A stretch of 9,095 nucleotides of DNA, from contig JADFYA010000122.1 in the NCBI GenBank assembly GCA_015233285.1, forward strand, positions 1-9,095. Direction: 5' to 3'. The notes below the pieces were generated by a model. That model was not told the origin of the DNA. It saw only the letters and a list, made by a program, of their open reading frames with translations, and made no database searches. Origin of the DNA: Deltaproteobacteria bacterium (GTDB lineage: Bacteria; Desulfobacterota; JADFXK01). Positions 1 to 6,059 of this stretch are shown in pieces (position 1 is the stretch's first letter; each line of letters starts with the position of its first letter). Made by a program: the position numbers and the translations under genes.

Positions 1-2475
1 ATTACGACCGACCTGGAGACCTGGCTGACCAAACGGATCGAGACCCACCTGAATCCCGGCAAACATTTTATAGAACAAAAGCTCAATGACGGCCGCTGGA
101 TGATGATTTGCGAACAAACCACCCGGGATGGCGGCATTGTCAGTATCTATATCGATATCACTGACCGGAAACAGGCCGAAGAGGAGATCTGGAACGCTAA
201 AAAGGCGGCCGAACAGGCCAACCAGGCCAAGAGTGACTTTCTGGCCAACATGAGTCACGAGATTCGGACCCCCATGAACGCCATCGTCGGTTTAAGCCAC
301 CTGGCACTAAAGACAAATTTGAGCCCCAAGCAATTAGATTACCTTAATAAAATACATTCTTCGGCCTATGCCCTGCTTGGTCTGATCAATGATATCCTGG
401 ATCTTTCCAAAATTGAGGCCGGAAAGTTGGAAATTGAGACTATTGGTTTCCAATTCGACGAAGTGATCGATAATATGTCGAATATGATGTCGTTAAAGGC
501 TGAAGAAAAAGGATTGAACCTGAGCTTCAGGACCAGCCCTGATGTTCCCCAATCTCTCATCGGCGATCCGCTCCGCCTGGGGCAGGTCCTGATCAACTTG
601 ATCGGCAACGCGGTTAAGTTTACCCAAACCGGAGCCGTCATTGTTTCGACCACCCTGGCCGCCCAAAACGAAGACCGAGTCATCCTGAGGTTTTCGGTTC
701 AAGACTCGGGAATAGGACTTACCGATGCGCAAATGTTGACTTTATTCCAGCCATTTAGTCAAGCTGACGGATCTATGACCAGGAAGTATGGAGGGACCGG
801 TCTGGGCCTGGTCATCAGCAAGAAATTGGTGGAACTGATGGGCGGTGAAGTTTTTGTGGATAGCCGGCCGAATGAAGGCAGCACGTTCTCCTTTACCGTG
901 AACTTGGGAACAGCCAAACCCGGATTGGCCCACTCCTTTCCCAACCTGGTTGATCTGCTGGGATTACGGGTGTTGGTGGTGGATGACAGCGAGACATCCC
1001 GGGAGATACTTGAACAGAGTTTAAAGGCCATGTCCTTTGAGGTCATCTCCGTCGACTCAGGATGGGCGGCCCTCATCGAACTGGAAAGAGCGGCTGATGA
1101 TGGTGAGAAAGCGTATGATCTGGTCATCTTAGATTGGAAGATGCCGGGGCTGGACGGCATTGAGACAGCCCGAAGAATCAAGAACAACTCCCGGTTGCCC
1201 AGGACCCCGGTGATCATCATGGTCACGGCCTACGACCGGGAAGAAGTGATCCGTCAGGTCGAAGCGCTGGGCTTAGATGGTTTATTGGAGAAACCGGTCA
1301 GCGGTTCGATCCTATTTGATTCGATTATGGGCGTTTTCGCCCGCCATACCTCCGACCGGCCCGAACACGGACTATCGCCGGTTCAAGAAAATATCCCTGA
1401 ATCGGTTAAAGGGGCCCGGATATTATTGGTGGAGGATAATGAAATTAACCAGCAGGTGGCTACCGAGATATTGGAAGGGACAGGATTTGTGGTGTCGGTG
1501 GCCGCCAACGGCCGAGAGGCTCTGGAGATGGTGGCCGCCGGATCAGCCGGTCTATTCAATGCCGTCCTGATGGACCTGCAGATGCCGGAGATGGATGGTT
1601 ATACCGCCACATCCATGATCAGGCATGACCTGAACCAGCCTGACCTGCCCATCATCGCCATGACGGCCCATGCCCTGCACTCCGAACGGCAGAAATGCCT
1701 GGATGCCGGGATGAACGACCACGTGGCCAAACCCGTGGATCCGGCCAACCTTATCTCCACCCTGGTCAAGTGGCTCAAACCGGGCCAAGCGCGGCCCGGC
1801 CGCTCCGACGATCATCCGGCCTCCTCCCGCGCCCAGTGGTCCGCTGCCTTGCCTGATACTCTTCCCGGCCTCGACATTTCATCAGCCTTGAAGCGATTAG
1901 GGGGCAACCGGCGCTTGCTCAATAAACTCTTGAGGGAGTTCCATCATGATTGTCTAGAAATGATTGACCGCATTAACCAGGCCATGGTTACCGGAGATGA
2001 AGAAACCGCCCGGCGGACGGCCCATACACTTAAAGGAATGGCCGGTAATCTTTCGGCTAAAGACCTGTTTGATGCCGCTCAGGCCTTGGAGTCGGCCATT
2101 CGGCAAAGAAAAAAGACCCAGTACGATGTCCTGGTCGCAAATCTGAGCAGGACGATAAGACCGTTGCTTCAAGCCCTGTTACTTTTCTTTCGGAAACACG
2201 GGGATCAGCAATTGGAAAAGACCGGGGCTGCGGTAAGTGCTTCCCCCTTAGACCTCGTTCGTCTGGCCCCGATGCTGGTGGAGTTTGATCGGCTACTGAA
2301 AAAAAATAATATGGCGGCCCGGAAGCAGCTCGAGCTGATCAAGGAACAAATGGCTGGAGGAGAGTACTCGGAGCTATTGCAGGACATTGAAGACTCCATG
2401 TCCCGGCTGGACTTTAAAGGCGCCGTACAACCCCTGGCCTCCATAGCCCAGGCGCTTAAGGTGAACTTGTCTTAG
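1..2475 (+). CDS. Hybrid sensor histidine kinase (PAS-HisKA-HATPase-REC-REC-HPt), 5' end outside window
   Basis: The reading frame is open from base 1, so the true start lies upstream; the first Met (base 100) is inside a PAS domain and is not the start. Residues are numbered from the first codon in the window. Residues 1-55 are the end of a PAS/PAC domain (ending IDITDRKQAEEE). A short coiled linker leads to the HisKA H-box with phospho-acceptor His86 (MSHEIRTP). The ATPase shows the N-box (Asn203), G1 (DSGIG from 235), F-box (FQPFSQAD) and G2 (GGTGLGL, 264-270). Receiver 1 has Asp328/329, phospho-Asp378 and Lys431; receiver 2 has Glu478/Asp479, phospho-Asp525 and Lys577. The HPt domain has His675 (AHTLKGMAGN). 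A helical tail of about 95 residues follows. All phosphorelay residues are present, so a full His-Asp-His relay of the BarA/ArcB kind is expected. No transmembrane segment is visible in this portion. The signal and the output regulator cannot be told from the window. It converges on fdhA1, so co-transcription is excluded. The stop is TAG at 2473-2475. Confidence 0.96.
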   Translation: MTTDLETWLTKRIETHLNPGKHFIEQKLNDGRWMMICEQTTRDGGIVSIYIDITDRKQAEEEIWNAKKAAEQANQAKSDFLANMSHEIRTPMNAIVGLSHLALKTNLSPKQLDYLNKIHSSAYALLGLINDILDLSKIEAGKLEIETIGFQFDEVIDNMSNMMSLKAEEKGLNLSFRTSPDVPQSLIGDPLRLGQVLINLIGNAVKFTQTGAVIVSTTLAAQNEDRVILRFSVQDSGIGLTDAQMLTLFQPFSQADGSMTRKYGGTGLGLVISKKLVELMGGEVFVDSRPNEGSTFSFTVNLGTAKPGLAHSFPNLVDLLGLRVLVVDDSETSREILEQSLKAMSFEVISVDSGWAALIELERAADDGEKAYDLVILDWKMPGLDGIETARRIKNNSRLPRTPVIIMVTAYDREEVIRQVEALGLDGLLEKPVSGSILFDSIMGVFARHTSDRPEHGLSPVQENIPESVKGARILLVEDNEINQQVATEILEGTGFVVSVAANGREALEMVAAGSAGLFNAVLMDLQMPEMDGYTATSMIRHDLNQPDLPIIAMTAHALHSERQKCLDAGMNDHVAKPVDPANLISTLVKWLKPGQARPGRSDDHPASSRAQWSAALPDTLPGLDISSALKRLGGNRRLLNKLLREFHHDCLEMIDRINQAMVTGDEETARRTAHTLKGMAGNLSAKDLFDAAQALESAIRQRKKTQYDVLVANLSRTIRPLLQALLLFFRKHGDQQLEKTGAAVSASPLDLVRLAPMLVEFDRLLKKNNMAARKQLELIKEQMAGGEYSELLQDIEDSMSRLDFKGAVQPLASIAQALKVNLS

Positions 2476-2503
2476 ACTCTTACCGTAACTAGTCAGGGTA
2501 ACA

Positions 2504-2525
2504 CCTTAATACTGTTTTATTAAGG
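2504..2525 (+). terminator. AT-rich hairpin 28 bases after the kinase stop
   Basis: CCTTAATA (2504-2511) and TATTAAGG (2518-2525) form a perfect 8-bp stem with a 6-base loop, just after the kinase stop codon. There is no T-run after the stem on the plus strand, so it is not a textbook intrinsic terminator. It could end the kinase transcript or protect its 3' end. The location between convergent genes supports this role; the stem is weak. Confidence 0.4.
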
Positions 2526-2550
2526 CACGGTCTGGCCATCTTCCGATGTG

Positions 2551-2675
2551 ATAAGATTCCTCACATTCGCTCGGAATGACAAAGTGGAAAGCATTTGCTC
2601 CGGAATTACAAATTTACATCGTTATTCCGTGTGGTCCACTTCTCCGTCATTTCGAGCGAAGCGAGAAATCTTAAC
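2551..2675. repeat. Long imperfect inverted repeat of dispersed-palindrome type
   Basis: The left arm (2551-2588) contains AAGATTCCTCACATTCGCTC and GGAATGAC. The right arm (2635-2675) contains GTCATTTCGAGCGAAGCGAG and AAATCTT. The reverse complement of the right arm matches the left arm with a few mismatches and a small gap, over about 38 bases. The intervening 46 bases (2589-2634) show no ORF of note. Similar GTCATTxCGAGCGAAGCGAG units are, from general knowledge, scattered in intergenic regions of many bacterial genomes. Here the element lies between convergent genes and could fold into a long hairpin in either transcript. No transposase or target-site duplication is visible, so calling it a MITE would be speculation. 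Confidence 0.7.
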
Positions 2676-2709
2676 GTCATTGCCATAATTAAACGCTATC
2701 GCGGTGAAA

Positions 2710-2766
2710 CCTCCGGGCCGGCGCCGGTCTCCTCAATTTCCATCAAGGAACTCGACCGCCCGGAGG
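2710..2766 (-). terminator. GC-rich hairpin just after the fdhA1 stop
   Basis: CCTCCGGGC (2710-2718) pairs perfectly with GCCCGGAGG (2758-2766). Inside it GGTC (2726-2729) pairs with GACC (2754-2757), leaving a 7-base bulge on one side. On the minus strand the hairpin begins 6 bases after the fdhA1 TAA and is followed by TTTC, a very short U-tract. It is probably a transcription end or mRNA-stabilising structure for fdhA1. Confidence 0.55.
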
Positions 2767-2772
2767 TCACGT

Positions 2773-5463
2773 TTACAGTTTCTCGATCCTGACTGCGCAG
2801 GCTTTGTACTCGGCTGTCCAACTGATGGGATCGAACACGGGATTGGTCAACCAATTGGCGCAGGTCTCCCGGAAATGGAAGGCCATCCAGACCAGACCCG
2901 GCGGGACCTGATCGGTCACCCTGGCTTTCAGCGTCACCGTCCCTCGGCGAGAACTCAACCGAATAACCTCTCCTGGTTCAATCCCCATTTTCTGTGCATC
3001 CTTCGGCGAAATATCCGCCGTCTCCTCTCCCAATAGATCGTTCAGGCCCCGGCACCGGCCGGTTTGGGTTCTGGTATGATAATGGTACAACCGGCGATCC
3101 GTACTCAAAGTGAAAGGATACTCGGCGTCCGGCACTTCGGCCGGCGGAGTCCAGTCAACGGGCATGAACCGGCCCTGACCGCAAGTGAAGCATCCGTCTT
3201 TGTGAAGGGTGCAGGTACCGGGGTGGTCAAGTGTGGGTACCGGCCATTGCAGTCCGTCTCCATCCAACCGGGCATATTTGACGCCACACAGTTGGGGAGC
3301 CTCTACCGATACCTCATTATCCCAGATTTCCTGGGCGCTGTTCGATGCCCAAGACTGACCACCAATCCGGCGGGCCAGTTCTTTAAAGATCCACCAATTG
3401 GGCTTTGCCTGGCCCGGCGGGGAGCTGGCCGTCCGGACTCGATTGACCCGGCGTTCACTGTTGGTGAAGGTCCCGTCATTCTCGCTCCAGGCCGCGGCCG
3501 GGAAAACAACGTCGGCAAAACGCGTCGTCTCCGTTGGAAAAATATCGTTGCAGACAAGGAATTCAGCCGACTCCAGGCAATGTTCCACGTGTCTAATGTC
3601 TGGCTCGGTATTGGCCAGGTTTTCACCAAAAACGTAAAAAGCCTTAATCTTGCCGGTGACCAGGCCGTCCATCATATGGGGCATCATCAAGCCCGGTTTA
3701 TCGGATAGCTTGGTCCCCCAGAGCTTCTCAAATTTAGCCTGGGCCTGCGGGTCGCCGACCTTCTGATACCCTGGATAAACATTGGGCAGGGCGCCCATAT
3801 CGCAAGCCCCTTGAACGTTGTTCTGGCCCCGGAGAGGATTGACCCCGCCGCACTCAAATCCCACGTTACCCAACATCATCTGTAAGTTGGCACAGGAAAG
3901 GACGTTATTCACGCCGCAAGTGTGCTCGGTGATGCCCAAGGTATACATGAGCATGGCCGGCTTAACCGCGGCCAGACGTCGGGCCACCTTATAAATTAAG
4001 TCCGCGTCCAGGCCGCATATTTCGGCCGCCCGTTCGGGAGGATATTGCATCACTTTTTCTTTGATTACGTCAAAACCGGTGCAACAACTACCGACATACT
4101 TCTTATCGTATAGATCTTCTTTGATCAAAACGTGCATTAACCCGTTAATGAAAGCAATGTCGCTTCCAACTTTTAACGGCACGTGAGTAGAGGCGAACGC
4201 AACCAGATCCGTCCGACGGGGATCCACTACGATCATTTCCGCCCCTTTATTCACCGCATTCTTAACAAAGGTAGCAGCCACCGGATGTGCTTCGGTCATA
4301 TTGGACCCGATGACCAGAATCATTTTAGCTTTGTCAAAGTCGGCAAAAGAATTTGTCATAGCCCCGGAACCAAATGATGTCGCCAGACCAGCGACGGTGG
4401 GGGCGTGTCAGGTCCGGGCGCAATGATCGATATTGTTGGTCCCGATCACTGCGCGGAATAATTTTTGCATATTATAAGAATCTTCGTTAATACTGCGGGC
4501 GCAACTTACGCCGGCGATGGCGTCCGGACCATGGGTGGCGATGATGTCCTTAAACTTATCGGCCACCAGATCCAAGGCCTCGTCCCAGGAGGCTGAACGG
4601 AATTCACCGTTTTCTTTAATCAACGGCGTTTTGAGCCGTTCTTCGGAGTAAATGAAGTCATACCCGAACCGGCCTTTGACGCAAAGTCGGCCGCGATTCG
4701 GCTGAGCCTCTTCCACCCCGGTCACCTTGACGATCTTCCCATCTTTGACGTGCAGCCATTGCTGACATCCCACTCCGCAATAGGGACAGGTGGTGCGAAC
4801 CTTTTCCAGTTCCCAAGGCCGTCCCAAGCCTTTCGCTTTCTTCTCCGTCAGCGCTCCGACCGGGCAGGCCTGGACGCACTCACCGCAATGGGTGCAATGG
4901 TCGTAGTCGGCGACGGGAAACCATCCGGTGGGCATAGGTTTATCTTCACGCCTCCCATATGGGTAGGGAATGGCCTTGTTGACCTGGACTTCATTGCACG
5001 CGGCCACGCACCGCCCACACATAACGCACTTGTTAAAATCACGGACTATCATGGGGTGCTGGTCGTCTACCGGGCGGGGCTCCATGGCTCTGGGAAAAGC
5101 CAATTCCTTGATCCCATGTTCATACACCAGCCGCTGGAGTGTGCAATCACCGTTGGCTTCGCAATACAGGCAGTTGTGGTCACCATCGGCCACGAGAAGT
5201 TCAAGGAGCATCTTGCGCTCCTGAACGACCTTACTGCTGTGGGTTTCCACCACCATGCCGTCGACTGCAGGCGTGGCGCAGGCCGGGAGCAACCTGTCCG
5301 CCCCTTCCACCTCCACCACGCAGATGCGGCATACTCCCTTATGATCGGCGGCTTGAAGATAACACAGGGTGGGGATGTCCACCCCATGCGCTCGAGCCGC
5401 CTCCAGGATACTTTGTCCCGGCTCGAAAGAAATGTTCTTTCCGTTCAATGTCAATGTGTCCAT
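2773..5463 (-). CDS. fdhA: Selenocysteine formate dehydrogenase alpha subunit, NuoG-like N-terminus (FdhA1)
   Basis: The 896-residue enzyme interconverts formate and CO2 at a bis-MGD Mo/W centre. It has no Tat signal, so it is cytoplasmic. The in-frame TGA at 4410-4408 is read as Sec352, and the reading frame continues uninterrupted to TAA at 2773. Domains: [2Fe-2S] ferredoxin with Cys34/45/48/62; NuoG-type cluster Cys98/101/107 with His96; two [4Fe-4S] ferredoxin motifs, Cys146/149/152/156 and Cys190/193/196/200; the catalytic-domain [4Fe-4S] Cys226/229/233/261 followed by Lys263. Sec352-His353 and Arg545 (NPLRGQNNVQGACDMG) match Sec140, His141 and Arg333 of E. coli FdhF. The MGD-binding C-terminus includes YHYHTRTQTGRC near 793-804. 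ATG at 5463 is chosen over an in-frame TTG at 5466 because GGAGG lies 7 bases upstream and the paralogue starts at the same residue. It is preceded by a 597-base interval with its own promoter-like signals. It has cysteines FdhA2 lacks (460, 461, 751, 758, 761). The electron partner is not adjacent. Confidence 0.96.
4379..4410 (-). promoter_or_regulatory. Sec codon plus bacterial SECIS hairpin of fdhA1
   Basis: The UGA is at 4410-4408. After 18 bases, a 6-bp stem (GUCGCU 4395-4390 with GGCGAC 4384-4379, closed by one U-G wobble) presents a five-base loop GGUCU (4389-4385). The E. coli fdhF SECIS, as I recall it, has the same GGUCU loop 18 bases after its UGA. This is the signal by which SelB and tRNA-Sec decode the UGA. 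It lies within the coding sequence. Confidence 0.92.
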
Positions 5464-5576
5464 CAAGCGACCTCCAGATGCCGCGGTTCCGAAGCGGCGG
5501 AAGCAATAGGGTAACGGTGCAAATGACGGGTGGGCTTTCCTCCGTTAAAACGCAGAGCCTCTGAGCCGGTATCCAT
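5463..5576 (-). CDS. Candidate small ORF (37 codons) coupled to fdhA1
   Basis: It has an ATG at 5576 and a TGA at 5465-5463 that shares one base with the fdhA1 ATG (TGATG), the classic arrangement for translational coupling. A candidate Shine-Dalgarno AAGGA (5581-5585) sits 4 bases before the start, slightly close. The peptide is basic, has no membrane segment and matches no family I know. Its stretch from residue 14, KPTRHLHRYPIASAAS, loosely resembles the tail of the flavoprotein upstream of fdhA2 (EASRCLRCYRIAMAAV), but with both cysteines replaced. It may be a leader peptide, a real small protein, a remnant of a duplicated flavoprotein gene, or chance. Conservation is unknown, so confidence is low. 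Confidence 0.35.
   Translation of the reverse strand: MDTGSEALRFNGGKPTRHLHRYPIASAASEPRHLEVA
5471..5475 (-). promoter_or_regulatory. Ribosome binding site of fdhA1
   Basis: GGAGG on the minus strand, 7 bases before ATG at 5463. It decides the start against the overlapping TTG at 5466. It lies inside the end of the 37-codon small ORF, so ribosomes finishing that ORF would pass over it. Confidence 0.8.
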
Positions 5577-5583
5577 CGGATCC

Positions 5584-5688
5584 TTAGGAAAGAATGGAAT
5601 TCATGGCCGCGGCCAGACGGAGAAAGGCCGCTTTCAGACATTTGAGTCCCTGGGCTGGGTGATTTAACCCGATAAAACACGGCTCCAT
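5584..5688 (-). CDS. Candidate small ORF (34 codons) at head of the fdhA1 unit
   Basis: It has an ATG at 5688 and a TAA at 5586-5584, 7 bases before the start of the next small ORF. The peptide begins MEPCFIGLNHPAQG and ends in an Ala/Leu-rich amphipathic-looking stretch (FLRLAAAMNSILS). The frame stays open upstream of the ATG for about 20 more codons (FLLDRPSSGRF just before it), so an upstream TTG start, or the tail of a decayed gene, is possible. The ribosome site is weak (AGGGCGG before TTTATG). I do not recognise it. Its support is mainly positional: it fits between the candidate promoter near 5760 and the coupled small ORF. Confidence 0.25.
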   Translation of the reverse strand: MEPCFIGLNHPAQGLKCLKAAFLRLAAAMNSILS

Positions 5689-5757
5689 AAACCGCCCTGA
5701 GGATGGTCGGTCCAACAGAAAGACAAATATAAAATTTCGCGGCAAAAATCAAGAGGT

Positions 5758-5778
5758 ATTATGTCATTTTTGACATAA
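5758..5778 (-). promoter_or_regulatory. Perfect palindrome overlapping an extended -10-like promoter for fdhA1
   Basis: TTATGTCA (5759-5766) and TGACATAA (5771-5778) are perfect 8-base half-sites separated by TTTT. The core TGTCA-N4-TGACA has the 5-4-5 geometry of FNR-class sites (TTGAT-N4-ATCAA), though the half-site bases differ. On the minus strand the downstream half-site runs into TGA-CATAAT (5766-5758), which resembles an extended -10 box (TGn plus a one-mismatch hexamer). No good -35 is present. If this is the promoter, transcription would start near 5751 and leave a leader of about 290 bases before fdhA1, or about 60 before the first small ORF. A regulator bound here would cover the -10. 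Confidence 0.45.
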
Positions 5779-5962
5779 CTTAGTCTGTCGAACTCGGGTC
5801 GCGGGGACGGCTTTGCTTAAAGTGAAGCAGGAAGAGGGATACAAGAAGTAACATCTGGCAGGAAGTATAGTAATAGCCGCAGGTTAATTGGACGAGCTGA
5901 AGCTCTGGACGGGGATGATATTAAACAACATGTTAATTGATGCGAGCTCAAATCTTCAGGAG
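5779..5962. other. Intergenic stretch without a recognised gene
   Basis: This is the middle of the interval between the two fdhA genes. I see only a direct repeat of GTTAATTG (5883-5890 and 5932-5939) and a short GAGCT-GA-AGCTC hairpin (5894-5905). A 26-codon plus-strand ORF (5915-5995) has no convincing support. No tRNA, transposase remnant or sigma-54 promoter is visible. Confidence 0.5.
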
Positions 5963-6002
5963 GGTGTTTTACTGATCAGGATGGCGTTTTACTGATTGTG
6001 AT
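5963..6002. repeat. Two tandem copies of an imperfect 20-base repeat
   Basis: The units 5963-5982 and 5983-6002 match at 16 of 20 positions and share the core GTTTTACTGAT (5966-5976 and 5986-5996). There are only two copies. The second copy runs into the left arm of the hairpin at 5996-6036. Function unknown; it could be a duplication scar or a paired protein site. Confidence 0.6.
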
Positions 6003-6036
6003 CCTCCCCCTATTAAAGGGGGAAGATATATCACAA
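5996..6036 (-). terminator. Two-tier hairpin after the fdhA2 stop
   Basis: The inner stem TCCCCCT (6005-6011) and AGGGGGA (6017-6023) is perfect with a 5-base loop. The outer arms TTGTGAT (5996-6002) and ATCACAA (6030-6036) also pair perfectly across an asymmetric internal loop (2 versus 6 bases). On the minus strand it begins 23 bases after the fdhA2 TGA. There is no U-tract after it, so it may be a processing or stabilising structure as much as a terminator. It suggests that fdhA2 and fdhA1 are not one simple transcript. Confidence 0.5.
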
Positions 6037-6059
6037 TGGTATTTTTACATAGTTATAAT

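Noticed and set aside
2595..2792. Plus-strand ORFs in the convergent interval (also 2704-3036)
   Set aside because: They run through the inverted repeat and into fdhA1 antisense, with no ribosome site or recognisable protein features.
4408..4410. TGA splitting fdhA1 (and 7710-7712 in fdhA2) as evidence of pseudogenes or nonsense mutations
   Set aside because: Both are at the known Sec position, have SECIS hairpins with identical loops, and the sequence on both sides is fully conserved.
5339..5752. 137-codon minus-strand open frame overlapping the fdhA1 start
   Set aside because: It overlaps the strongly supported fdhA1 N-terminus out of frame by over 120 bases, has no ribosome site and has no recognisable motif.
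5464..5757. Molybdenum/tungsten cofactor riboswitch in the fdhA1 leader
   Set aside because: I looked for the conserved Moco-motif elements and could not lay out its stems. Only short local palindromes (5604-5615, 5622-5635) are present. A covariance-model search would be needed to revive this.
5915..5995. 26-codon plus-strand ORF
   Set aside because: It is short, only weakly preceded by GGGG, antisense to the surrounding transcription, and its end lies in the tandem repeat; no support for translation.
5963..6002. CRISPR array
   Set aside because: There are only two directly adjacent imperfect units with no spacers between them.
5779..6059. Sigma-54 promoter between the two fdhA genes
   Set aside because: No GG-N10-GC pair of the right kind was found on either strand; the TGGCAGG near 5857 lacks the -12 element.
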